A DNA stretch of 64,000 nucleotides from Candidatus Poribacteria bacterium (lineage in GTDB: Bacteria; Poribacteria; WGA-4E; UBA9662): the NCBI GenBank assembly GCA_012963885.1, contig DTUY01000218.1, forward strand, positions 44,264-108,263, read 5' to 3'. The notes beneath the pieces are model-generated. The model made no database searches and was not told the origin of the DNA. It saw nothing but the letters and a program-made list of their open reading frames with translations. Position 1 is the stretch's first letter, and every line of letters begins with the position of its first letter. Shown here one piece after another: positions 1 through 9,300 of the stretch. The position numbers and the translations under genes are program-made.

Positions 1-442
1 TGGCGTGGTTTTGTTGAGCGCAGTACGAAAGTTGCCAATCTATGGTTTGCTGAATTTGTTCTTGTATCTGTGTATGTGATTTACCAAGTAACTGTTGAAC
101 CGCACTATAAAGCAAGGTATTGTTGATGCATATACAAGCTGTTGCATCTGCGCCGACGGTAATACCATTTGCCGAGTTCACGTTGTCAACCTGAACGCTG
201 ATCGGGATTGTTGACAGGTCGATTGATTGAATACTTTGGATAAAAGGAATAATAGTTGTCCACCTCGATTTTTGGATTCGGAAGCCATATTGCTTTCCGT
301 TAACATTAGTCTTTGTCCCTCCTGTAACAACAAGGATGTGATTTGAGGGACAGACACGGATGAGTGCTCGTAGCAATCCAACCAACACAATAAAGGCGAT
401 GATCCCAAGGATCCCACCAACCGTTGCAAAACCTTCACCAGT
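1..442 (-). pseudogene. Flotillin/SPFH (band 7) protein fragment, frameshifted and cut
   Basis: Reading leftward from about 442, the frame gives a transmembrane stretch (GGILGIIAFIVLVGLLRALI), then an SPFH-like domain with V-T-G-G, a 'FIQSIQSIDLSTIPI' segment and 'LLGKSHTQIQEQIQQTI'. This order matches flotillin-like membrane scaffold proteins, in which the L-G-K-S-x-x-x-I stretch precedes the repeat-rich C-terminus. No good start codon is seen, because at about 440 the sequence runs into an IS982 remnant on the other strand. Near 20-30 the frame breaks: removing one base from the run of T on the coding strand restores RTALNKTTP, which suits the family better. The gene also runs off the window at base 1. 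I read it as a flotillin-like gene broken at its 5' end and carrying one frameshift. The identification rests on pattern recognition only. Confidence 0.55.
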
Positions 443-614
443 AATTGTCGTATCTTCAAGCGTGACTACAACCCGCACGTCTGCCGGTATCTGCGCTGGG
501 CATTCCCTCAATTAGTCAGCTACAATCGGTTTGTGCAGTTGATGGCTGACGCGTTGTTACCATTCTTGGCCAAGACGGCTAAGTGGAGGGAGAACTCCGT
601 TGGTTGGTTCTATG
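431..614 (+). pseudogene. IS982-family transposase, 5' remnant
   Basis: The plus-strand frame from about 443 reads NCRIFKRDYNPHVCRYLRWA, then FPQLVSYNRFVQLMADALLPFL, then KTAKWRENSVGWFY. The F-P-x-L-V-S-Y-N-R-F-V block and the S-x-G-W-F-Y block are characteristic of IS982 transposases. About 55-60 residues that should precede it, and the left terminal repeat, are missing. The frame is cut after GWFY at 614, where an IS5-family element begins. The rest of this transposase resumes at 1569 with GFKLHL, so the two pieces were once contiguous. Confidence 0.75.
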
Positions 615-633
615 AACCTATCCCAATAATAGG
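615..633 (+). repeat. Left terminal inverted repeat of the IS5-family element
   Basis: The sequence GAACCTATCCCAATAATAG matches the inverse of 1550-1568 with two mismatches. Confidence 0.8.
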
Positions 634-735
634 CCTTGTGTATGACTCAACAATCTCCTAACTTTTGTCTCTTGGACCGATGCAAGAGGTTTAATGTAAG
701 ATAGATGTTACCCTAAAACGATTTAGCTAAAGAGT

Positions 736-1564
736 TTGAGATGGTCAGGAAGATTCGAAGGGTTGAACGACATGCAATGGACGATACTCCAACCCCTCTT
801 CTACCCATTACCTGAGAAGCGAGGTCGAGGGAAACTGCCATCTGACCGACGTCGGGTGCTGAATTCGATTCTCTACATTCTGATCACTGGTTCGCGCTGG
901 TGTGATCTACCTCAGGCAGAACAGTGGGCAGCCCGTTCGACCTCCCATCGTTGGCTCAAGATTTGGAGTCAGAACGGCACTCTGGAACGCCTGAAACAGG
1001 GAATACTCTCGCTGGCCCAATGACAAGGGCTAATCAATTGGTAAGCCGCCAGCGTTGACGGCTCCTTTTCCCCTTGGCAAAGGGGGAGGAGATGAGGTTG
1101 AATATGGTTACAAAGGTGAGGGGTACTGATCCACTCACTGGTTGATGCCTTAGGAATGCCACTGGCTGTTCGTGTCACCTCGGCCAAGGCCAGCGAAGGT
1201 GAACAAGTAATCCTGCTTGTTGACTTCATCAAAATCTCTATGGGTAAGTCTGGGCGCCCACGCTCACGTCCCATCCAACTGGCGGCGGACATAAGGTTAT
1301 GATAGTCGTTGGCTACGCCTAGCCCTACGAAAGGGAGGGATCCGTCCAGAACTGCGGCGACGTGTCTGCAAACATCGCCGCCAAACAGCAGGAAGGAAGC
1401 TGAATAAGAAAGTCTGTCGCTATGTAGTGGAGCGTAGTTTTTCTTGGTATCAGAGAAAGTGCAGAAGGTTGGCAACTCGATGGGAGCGTCAGTCAAAAAT
1501 TTTCAGCGGTTTGGTGTTGCTTGGCTTCTCTCTGATTTGGATCGATCGGTTATTGTTGGGATAG
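736..1564 (+). pseudogene. IS5-family transposase, multiply disrupted
   Basis: The first 95 codons (from a TTG at 736) give the N-terminal DUF4096 domain of IS5 transposases: MQWTILQPLF, then GRGKLPSDRRRVLNSILYIL and GSRWCDLP. After LSLAQ there are two in-frame stops (TGA at 1021, TAA at 1042). Then frame changes at about 1075, 1122 and 1292 recover, in order, the DDE-domain pieces DEVEYGYKGEG, LIHSLVDALGMPLAVRVTSA, then KGYDSRWLRLAL and the C-terminal VVERSFSWYQRKCRRLATRW block ending at a TAG at 1562-1564. Joined, these make a typical full-length transposase, so this is a recently complete but now inactive gene. Confidence 0.8.
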
Positions 1565-1568
1565 GTTC
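1550..1568 (-). repeat. Right terminal inverted repeat of the IS5-family element
   Basis: Read on the minus strand it is GAACCTATCCCAACAATAA, matching the left repeat at 17 of 19 positions. Confidence 0.8.
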
Positions 1569-2018
1569 ATGGTTTCAAACTTCATCTGATGGTCAATGAT
1601 GGAGGCTAATTGCTGGCGGTTCAGCTAACGGCTGGCAATGTCGATGATAGAACCTTGGTGCCATGATGGTCAAAGATCTGTTTGGAAAACTGTTTGCAGA
1701 TAAGGGCTATATCTCACAGAAGCTGTTTGACCTTTTGTTGGCTGATGGTGTCCAGCTGGTAATCAAGGTAAGGAGGAACATAAAAACCAGCTGCTGCCAT
1801 TGTGGGATAAGCTTCTGCTAAGCAAACGAGCCGTGATTGAAACCACTAGCCACCAGTTGAAAAACATCTGTCAGATTGAGCATAGCAGGCATGACAGTGG
1901 GATTAACTTTTTGCTCAATATCATTTTAGCTTTGATTGCCTACTCTTACCGGGAGAAGAACCCCTCGTTGAATCTGCGAGTTAAGGACTTAGCTGATTTA
2001 CCAGTGGTTGTCATTTAG
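1569..2018 (+). pseudogene. IS982-family transposase, 3' remnant
   Basis: This continues the transposase begun at 431: GFKLHLMVNDGG, an in-frame TAA, then LLAVQLTAGNVDDRTLVP, a frameshift near 1665, then MMVKDLFGKLFADKGYISQK and [12 protein letters not shown] last open stretch from 1800 gives [20 protein letters not shown] and ends at 2018. The D-K-G-Y-I and R-x-x-I-E-T motifs are those of the C-terminal half of IS982 DDE transposases. Stops and shifts show it is dead. I could not identify the element's right end with confidence; it should lie between 2018 and about 2060. Confidence 0.75.
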
Positions 2019-2082
2019 TTCCTTATGTCGAACTCATAGTAAAATCGAACGCGCCTAGCTGTAGATTAAGTTCGATAGCCAG

Positions 2083-2529
2083 TTAGCCGAAAAGCTCTAC
2101 AAGATTTTGGGCTAACCTTTTGGTTTGGGTAATGACTGCTGTGCCAGCCTGATTGAGGATTTGATGTAGTGTGAGATCTGTAGTTTTTGAATTGAAATCT
2201 TCAACTTTCTTGAAATTAGATGAACTGAGGCTGTGTACTATTTCGGTCAGATCTTTGCTTTTGTTAGATGATATTCTGTCAGGTGGTTCAAAATAACGCT
2301 TTTCAGCCGTGTGTTTTATGGGAGTAGACAGATTAAAGGGATGTTGGCCTGCTAACTTCGTATAACCGTCATTATTGGAGGACTCTTCGTAGTTTCTTTC
2401 TCTGGCTGAATTCCGCTTTCCATCTGGAAAGCTGTCCTGTTTGTCGGCATCCGCAGAAGGTGCATGTGGTATGAGTGCATTGTAGGTAAATGCGGATGCT
2501 GAATAATGTTTGGATTTTGACGTTCTCAT
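2083..2529 (-). CDS. Hypothetical hydrophilic protein, 148 aa
   Basis: I do not recognise the family. The ATG at 2529 has AGGTGA about 8 bases upstream, which supports it as a real gene. The first 110 residues are polar, rich in Ser, Asn, Lys and Asp, and probably disordered. The last 40 or so (DLTLHQILNQAGTAVITQTK and onward to LVELFG) look like an amphipathic helix. There is no signal peptide or membrane segment. It stands alone on its strand between the insertion-sequence debris and the SDR gene, so context gives no function. Its start (MRT) and composition faintly recall the gene at 36373-36696, but I cannot show homology. Confidence 0.5.
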   Translation of the reverse strand: MRTSKSKHYSASAFTYNALIPHAPSADADKQDSFPDGKRNSARERNYEESSNNDGYTKLAGQHPFNLSTPIKHTAEKRYFEPPDRISSNKSKDLTEIVHSLSSSNFKKVEDFNSKTTDLTLHQILNQAGTAVITQTKRLAQNLVELFG

Positions 2530-2777
2530 CGCAATTTCACCTGTGACAGGGAATTAACTAGCTGAATTTTCTATAGTTGTTAAAAATCGATTTCAGCGGA
2601 GTCAACTATATATCGGCAAAATTGACAAATAACTTTAGGCTTTCAGATAAAAAAATTGAATTTTTAATACTGCTAAAAATTAACAATGGAATCAAAACCA
2701 ATGAATGTTTGAGGTTTAGGTACATCAAGATCTTCATCAAACGAGATTTAATAAAATATGGGTTTCTGAATTGATGT

Positions 2778-3509
2778 TTACTGGTAAATCTGTGATGTTG
2801 GCTTCATAATCAATTCTGGAACGCATACTCTTGATGGAAGCCCAGTGATAAATAACACTGCCGTAGCAACATCGCTGGGTTGAAGAATTCGCGCTCGATG
2901 TTCAGCACTAACGACTTCAGGTCTGCGATCTAGAATCGGAGTTTCGACTTCGCCTGGACAAATAACAGACGCACGGATGTAGTAGTCCATTTCTTCTTCA
3001 TTAATAGAGTGTGTCAAAGCGACCATGCCGAACTTGGAAGCAGAATAAGCGGCACCAGCAAGCTTACTCGCACGAACCCCGGCAATCGAAGAAATATTGA
3101 TAATAATACCGTCCTTTTGTTTCCGCATATCTGGCAACACTGCGCGTACGGTATTAAATGCACCTGTCAGGTTGATGTCGATGGTTCGATCCCAGTCGGA
3201 CGGATTAACCTCGGCAACGGATCTAGGATTTGTGTTGATCCCTGCGTTATTGACCAGAATGTTGATCGTTCCAAAATGTTTTGTTATCTGCTGAATTGTA
3301 GAGTTTACTGTGTTACGGTCTGACACATCGCAAGAGAAACAGAGCGTTCGAGATGCTGGTAATTTTTCAGCGGTTTCATGTAGTTTCTCCAGTCTGCGTC
3401 CCACGAGGGCTACACGAGCTCCGGCCTTGGAAAACTTTTCCACTACAGCTTGACCAATGCCCGTACCTGCACCTGTAACAACAATTACCTTGTCTGTAAA
3501 TTGACTCAT
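2778..3509 (-). CDS. Short-chain dehydrogenase/reductase (SDR)
   Basis: A cytosolic NAD(P)-dependent oxidoreductase of the classical SDR family. The cofactor motif TGAGTGIG lies near residue 15, the structural NNAG motif near residue 90, and the catalytic Ser and Tyr-x-x-x-Lys (YSASK) at about 143 and 156-160. The length (243 aa from this start) is normal. A GTG nine bases upstream would add three residues, but ATG at 3507-3509 has GGAGAG at a good 8-base spacing, so I prefer it. The substrate cannot be read from sequence; SDRs of this type are often annotated as 3-oxoacyl-ACP reductase-like or sugar dehydrogenase-like. It is transcribed leftward, with no partner gene on its strand. Confidence 0.85.
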   Translation of the reverse strand: MSQFTDKVIVVTGAGTGIGQAVVEKFSKAGARVALVGRRLEKLHETAEKLPASRTLCFSCDVSDRNTVNSTIQQITKHFGTINILVNNAGINTNPRSVAEVNPSDWDRTIDINLTGAFNTVRAVLPDMRKQKDGIIINISSIAGVRASKLAGAAYSASKFGMVALTHSINEEEMDYYIRASVICPGEVETPILDRRPEVVSAEHRARILQPSDVATAVLFITGLPSRVCVPELIMKPTSQIYQ

Positions 3510-3786
3510 TTTATCCACTCTCCATTTGTAAATACATGGGATTTTATATCACTATCTATCAGTAGGAAGCAATCTATTAATTTTGTAAGATAGGGAACTG
3601 TGATAAAATGCAAGTTCAGATCTATGACTGGTTTCAATGATTGTATTGAGGACAGCCAATAAATACAGTTTTTGATGATGCGATGTTACGGTTTGATCCC
3701 GTCAGTTTTAGCATGGCTGTGCGAGATAGAATATGTCATTAATGATCCTACTCTCTAACAAAATTAAAAATGTAGAGAAGAAAAGC

Positions 3787-4665
3787 ATGCATATGGATAG
3801 GGTACGAATGATTTTCCCAAGTTTAATGTTGGTGTTGGTAATCAGCATGGTAGTAGTTGGATGTAGCAACGACGCAACCGATCAAGACCTTGATCCCTCT
3901 GGCTCTGCGACTTTATCAGGTACACCAATTCAGTTCGTGCCACAAGAAATTATTTTTCCCAAGGATGGAGCTAAGATGGTTCTAATTCCTGGAGAAGAAT
4001 TTAAGATGGGTGATCATTTCAATGATGGGTTAAAAGATGAAGTCCCAATACACACTGTATATGTCGATGCATTCTATATGGATGCGTACGAAGTAACGAA
4101 TCAACAATACCAAAAATTCATTGATGCGACAGGTTACCAACCTCCTAAACAGTTAGAAGATCCCAAGTTCAATTCACCGAATCAACCTGTTATTGGCGTA
4201 GATTGGTTTGATGCAGTTGGATATGCAAAGTGGGCTGGAAAAAGATTGCCAACCGAAGCTGAGTGGGAAAAAGCAGCACGAGGTAGCTTCATAGGAAAAA
4301 GATATCCATGGGGAAATTATATTACTCATAATGACGCCAACTACAATGGAAGTAATGGTCGTGATCAATGGGTGTGGAAGCCTGCGTCTGTAGGTAGTTT
4401 TCCGCCTAATCGTTATGGATTATATGATATGGCAGGTAATGTCTCTGAATGGTGTTGGGATTGGTATGACTCTAACTATTACAGCCTTTCAGCAAAGAAA
4501 AATCCGAAAGGACCAATTCAGGGTGCATATCGAATAGTGCGTGGTGGGTCTTGGAATAGTAACAAGTACTATCTTAGGGTCGCAACCCGAAACTTTAATT
4601 CTCCAGAATCCTATTATCAGTATTGTGGGTTTCGCTGCGTTTGTGATGCAACAACTATTTTTTAG
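3787..4665 (+). CDS. SUMF1/FGE-sulfatase-domain lipoprotein
   Basis: The protein starts with a lipoprotein signal (hydrophobic run ending V-V-V-G-C), so the mature protein is probably lipid-anchored in the envelope. After a short linker comes a formylglycine-generating-enzyme-like domain: MVLIPGEEFKMGD, then DAFYMDAYEVTNQQY, the R-L-P-T-E-A-E-W-E-K-A-A-R-G block, YGLYDMAGNVSEW and VRGGSW near the end. The two catalytic cysteines of true FGE, which follow the RGGS motif, are absent (RGGSWNSNKYYLRVATRN). It is therefore a structural or ligand-binding relative rather than a sulfatase activator. An in-frame ATG at 3733 is possible, but the ATG at 3787 has GAGAAG just upstream and gives a normal signal peptide. 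A second such domain is at 29093-30088. Confidence 0.8.
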   Translation: MHMDRVRMIFPSLMLVLVISMVVVGCSNDATDQDLDPSGSATLSGTPIQFVPQEIIFPKDGAKMVLIPGEEFKMGDHFNDGLKDEVPIHTVYVDAFYMDAYEVTNQQYQKFIDATGYQPPKQLEDPKFNSPNQPVIGVDWFDAVGYAKWAGKRLPTEAEWEKAARGSFIGKRYPWGNYITHNDANYNGSNGRDQWVWKPASVGSFPPNRYGLYDMAGNVSEWCWDWYDSNYYSLSAKKNPKGPIQGAYRIVRGGSWNSNKYYLRVATRNFNSPESYYQYCGFRCVCDATTIF

Positions 4666-4677
4666 TAGCTCCTCATA

Positions 4678-5133
4678 ATGAGAATGCAAGTTCCTCCTCA
4701 GATTTTGGTTGTTGCAATTTGTGCAGTAACTTCACTGCTGGGGATTCAGCGTTGTATACTGTCCTACCGGCAAACTATCGGCAACTTGGTATTCAACTGA
4801 CTTAATGTAAGTGTTTTTCTTAGTGTTAACCGATTTGTACGAATATTATTTGCCAACACGCTAGCTGGTTATATTCATGATCATTATCATGTGTGGTGGC
4901 ATTTTGTTGCCATCCTGTCAATTGCTGAAATGACTTCTAATATCGATAGTAGAAAGATAGTCAGTGCCTATACAATTTTTGCTGATGCAGGTTCTGCTTT
5001 CGGGTTACTTGTAGGTTTCGTTCTTAGTGACATACTTCATCTAGAATTAGGGTTGCCAATACTTTACTTGGCAGGCATTGTTTTACTGTTATCAGCTGGG
5101 TTTGCGTTGTGCGTGCCGTGGTTAGGAGGGTGA
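4678..5133 (+). pseudogene. Major facilitator superfamily transporter, decayed
   Basis: Three frames must be joined to read this. The ATG at 4678 starts MRMQVPPQILVVAICAVTSL, a first membrane helix. A shift near 4746 gives ALYTVLPANYRQLGIQLT. A further shift near 4803 gives VNRFVRILFANTLAGYIHDH, the R-x-x-x-x-x-x-A-G-x-x-x-D loop typical of MFS helices 2-3. The frame is then open to 5133 and ends with two hydrophobic helices that resemble the C-terminal end of such carriers. A full MFS protein has about 12 helices and 400 residues, so the middle is deleted as well. No function is likely to remain. Confidence 0.65.
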
Positions 5134-5227
5134 ATAGTCTAAATTGTCTGAATGGAATATATAAGTTTATTGTTTAGGGAGTCGAACTTCGGTCATCAGA
5201 TATTTTAATTAAACCAAAGGTAAATCA

Positions 5228-6226
5228 ATGGATAAAAGAAATAGAAGCATGGGCACGCAGATTATCGTCAAACCAGATGATACTATTGCTGTGGAGGATT
5301 TCGAGATAGGGCAACCGGATTGTGGTGAGGTATTGATCGAAACAGTTAGCACTCTGATTAGTGCGGGTACAGAACTTGGCACGCAAGAACAAACAAGAAT
5401 AAATGACTTTGCACCCGGCTACTCAAATGCAGGTCAAATCATTGCCGTTGGTCAGGATATTAAGGACTATGCTGTTGGTGACCGTGTTCTTTCGCTTGGT
5501 CGACATGCTACACATGTCACAGTCCCCGCAACTGTACAGTCCCTAGCGGTGATACCAAATGACGTTACGTTCGATCAAGGTACATATGGTGTGTTAGGTA
5601 GTGTGTCACTTCACGGTGTGCGGCGGGCTAAGGTTGAACTGGGTGAATTTGTGGTCATTACTGGAATGGGGCTTGTGGGGCAACTTGCGTTGCAACTGGT
5701 TTCTCAAACTGGATGCGAAATTTTAATTGCGCTAGATCTAAGCGATCGACGTCTTGAAGTAGCAAAGGATTCTGGGGCAACACACGTCTTGAATCCTCAA
5801 CATGCGGATGTATGCAGTGAGATTAATCGCATTACTGCGGGTAGAGGTATAGATCTCGTAATTGAGGCTTCCGGTTATCCAGAGTTGTTGCCGGTTGCGT
5901 TTCAGTTGGCGCGAATTGGTGGTCGCGTTATGTTGCTCGGATCAATATGGCACCGGAAAATAGAGGTTGATTTTATGGACTTTCATGAAAAAGAACTAAC
6001 GTTGATGGGTTGTCATCAACCCAAATGTCCGACAACATCAACTCACCATTTCCCATGGACACAACAGTACAACAGACGACAAATCCTCAAAATGATCTCA
6101 CATAATCAACTTGACGTTGATGGTTTAACAACGCACCGGTTTCCATGCCGCCAAATTGCTGAAGCCTATCGATTGCTCCGTGACGAACGAGATAAATCAC
6201 TTGGCATCCTGCTATCATGGAATTAA
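5228..6226 (+). CDS. Medium-chain dehydrogenase (zinc-type alcohol dehydrogenase-like)
   Basis: A 332-residue NAD(P)-dependent dehydrogenase of the MDR superfamily. The N-terminal GroES-like half has SAGTELGTQEQ and YSNAGQIIAVG. The Rossmann half begins with ITGMGLVGQLALQLV near residue 143, followed by the acidic residue at the end of strand 2 (ALDLSDRRLEVA). The usual catalytic-zinc ligands (G-H-E motif and cysteine) are not evident, as in zinc-free members that act on sugars or polyols, so the substrate is unknown. ATG at 5228 has AAAGG about 8 bases upstream. It lies alone after the MFS pseudogene and before the Kelch protein. Confidence 0.8.
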   Translation: MDKRNRSMGTQIIVKPDDTIAVEDFEIGQPDCGEVLIETVSTLISAGTELGTQEQTRINDFAPGYSNAGQIIAVGQDIKDYAVGDRVLSLGRHATHVTVPATVQSLAVIPNDVTFDQGTYGVLGSVSLHGVRRAKVELGEFVVITGMGLVGQLALQLVSQTGCEILIALDLSDRRLEVAKDSGATHVLNPQHADVCSEINRITAGRGIDLVIEASGYPELLPVAFQLARIGGRVMLLGSIWHRKIEVDFMDFHEKELTLMGCHQPKCPTTSTHHFPWTQQYNRRQILKMISHNQLDVDGLTTHRFPCRQIAEAYRLLRDERDKSLGILLSWN

Positions 6227-6348
6227 AGGAATGAGAGCGGGAATAGGTGGTAGACCCTAGCATGGGTAGAAGCGTGAATTTTCTTGAAAAACACACCTGT
6301 TTGTGCTATTTTAGCCGCATCGAGAACGCAGTTATAAAGGAGTTTTGA

Positions 6349-9300
6349 ATGCAGAGGTTCGTCGCCTGTTTCCTATTGTTTTGTACTATCCTATTGGTGA
6401 TTCTAGCCACAGATGGTGAGTGCTCAAGTCTTCCTCAGCTTACTATTGACCAGATCGAAGGAAACAACGGGATTATAAAAATCCATTATACGACCAGTGA
6501 CCCAATGGGAAGATTGTTGTCAACGGCAAACTGGAAATATAGTACGAATGGCGGCGCGACTTGGATAATAATTAATCAATCTGCAATTCAAAACAATGAA
6601 CCAAAGCTATCTGGTCAGCACTTTATTCTCTGGAATACAAATGAGGGTTTGAACAACCTTTCGGGGCTATATCAACCGTCTATTCTCCTCCGCATGGAAG
6701 CATTTGATATTGATGTTGGTCCTGCGGGACAATGGCGAAAAATCGAAGATATGAGTTTCGCTCGTGCATTCTTAACTGCTGCTGTTATTAACGATGATAT
6801 TGTGGTTATCGGCGGTCAGGATAAAGGAAAGTTGGCGCCAACAGAATCATATAACCTGATAACCGAAGAATGGATCGGTCAAGTGTCAATGCCAGTTGAT
6901 GCCCGGATAGATCTTGGTGCGGCTTTTTCCAGTCAGAGGCTCTATCTTGTGGGTGGATATGATGGTCGACGTCTCTCCACGGTGGAATTATATATCATTA
7001 GGGATGACATATGGAAGATTGTCAAACCGATGCCCACGCCAAGACAAGGACTTTCTGCCGCCATTGTTGATGGAAAACTTTACGCCCTTGGTGGTCGGTC
7101 GGAAAGCATATTGGATGTAAACGAGGTGTATGATCCAGCAACTGACTCATGGAAAACTGTTGCACCGATGATAAATTTTCGCCAGTCTTTTGCAACTGCT
7201 ACATTAAATAATCGAATATATGCTATTGGTGGGCACGGTAATGAATTTCTTTCTGATGTCGAAGCCTATGATCCTAGAATGGATAAATGGCAACCTGTTG
7301 CTTCGATGCCTACAACGCGGTATGGTCTTACTGCTACTATTGTTAATGGACAGATATATGCTATTGGAGGGAGTAGTAGCGGTAAAGCAATAGCAACTGT
7401 CGAAATTTACGATCCCAAGACTGATACATGGCGAACTTCAGCCCCAATGACTACACCACGTCGAAATCTGGCTTCGGTCAGTATTGGAGAGAAAATTTAT
7501 GCTATTGGTGGCGCGAATGAAGGTGGAGCCTTGGCAACAGTCGAGGAATTCACAATTCCAAGAACATCCGATGTGGCTATATCCAACACTTTTGCTGTTG
7601 CCAATCACATGATAGCAGAAATTATCTCACCGCCCTCAGATACAAAACACAGTGGAACTGTGTCTATTCGAGGCACCGCGATTGGTGAGAATTTCCAGAG
7701 TTGGACACTTGATTATCAAGGGAAAGATGATTTGGATAAAGGCTTCGTACCGATCAGTTTTTCCAACCATTTTGTTGATTCTGGGAGCCTAGGTGAGTGG
7801 GATGTGCATGATTTCCCGGATGGGGAGTATCTTGTGCGTTTGCGAATAACTGATAATCGAGCTGTGACTATCGCTGATCAGATTACTGTTGCGGTTGATA
7901 ACACACCGCCTATATTTACATGTAGGATATTGGGTGCTGGATTAGAGGAAGAGTACATCCGAAACAACACTGCTATCATTGTGAGTGGAACTTCAGAGCC
8001 TAAAATAAGTGTCGTTGAAGCTGCACTGGTTCTGGGTGATGGTTCGAATCAAGCTGATGTCACTGATTTTATCCAAGTGGATCAAGGGGGTCGCATTTCT
8101 GGTAAGATTCTAGGATTTGAGTTGACTGATATTTTCACTATTCGGCTTTCCATAATAGTTGCTGACGTGGCTGGAAATCAAGTTGTCTCCGGTTCGAATC
8201 ATCTTATCGTTGATAATGAACCTCCAGTGGTTGAAATCACTTCACCAGCTGTGGGTGCAAATTTCAGTGGTGGTAAGGTTCTGCTGAGTGGAAACGTTTC
8301 GGATGAATTTTCAGGTGTGCGCCGGATTGAAGTGGATGGAGGGTTTGGCTGGGTGCTGGTTGCTGATACTTCTTATCCCAACTTTCGATCAAGTGCCACT
8401 AAATGGTCTTACGAATACGCACCGCCGATTGGCGATGTTTTACTTTCATTCCGTGCTCGTGCAACCGACAAAGCGGGCAACATACAAATTAGCAATCCCA
8501 AATTAGTCAACTATATGTTGAACCTACCAAGTGTAAATATTTCTGAGCCGACTGACGGTGCTAATTTGATTGGCAGCATATCAATTACTGGAACAGTTGA
8601 TGCTGTCGATTTAGGATGGAAGTTAGAGTATGCGCCTGGTAGTAACGCCGAGGATGGTTGGATTAAGATCGCATCAGGTAAAGAGAATCGAGTTGTCACT
8701 GGGCTACTGGCATTATGGGATATGATGTTATTGCCAGATGGTCCTTATACGTTGCGTCTCACAGCTGAAAATGCGTTCTCCACAGTATCTGTCAAACGAC
8801 AGAACTTATTCAAAACGCCACGTAAACCAGAGGTATCTTTTCAGCCAAATACACCGGCAAACATCGAATTTCCTGACTTAACGCTTTTACGAAAACAGTT
8901 AGATCAGAGAGAGGGTATCACCTTCAAGTCTTCCGCGTTTTCTGATCCTAATATAGAAGATGTCCATACGCGTTCACAATGGCAGATTCGAAGTGCAGAA
9001 GGTAATTATGACAGTCCAGTTTATGATAGTGGAGCGGATAGTGCAAGTTTAACAGATCTTAATCTACTAACTTCACTTGACGTGGATCGGATTTACTATT
9101 GGCGTGTACGACATCAAGACTCAAGTGGTAAGTGGTCAGAATACTCAGCAGAATCCTTTTTCACTACAAAGGCTGTTGGGCGTTTTACCGTCTCGCTAAA
9201 GAAGGGATTAAATTTTATGTCGATGCCAGTTCGTCCTATTGTTCCAATGGATGCAGTTTCACTTGCCCAGAAACTTAAAGCAACTCTCATCATACGCTTT

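Larger units (their letters stand above)
615..1568 (+). mobile_element. IS5-family insertion sequence nested in an IS982 element
   Basis: The 954-bp element has terminal inverted repeats matching at 17 of 19 positions (615-633 and 1550-1568). It encodes a decayed IS5-type transposase. Flanks on either side join to give the IS982 sequence G-W-F-Y-G-F-K-L-H, so the insertion point is clear. The flanks share AT, which fits a 2-bp target duplication; a 4-bp TATG/CATG duplication with one change is an alternative. Confidence 0.8.

Noticed and set aside
1021-1023. TGA within the IS5-type transposase frame as a selenocysteine codon
   Set aside because: A TAA follows at 1042 in the same frame and several frameshifts come after, so it is plain gene decay.
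2577-2774. AT-rich 65-codon frame on the plus strand
   Set aside because: Starts with TTG, has no ribosome-binding site, and its composition is that of random AT-rich DNA.
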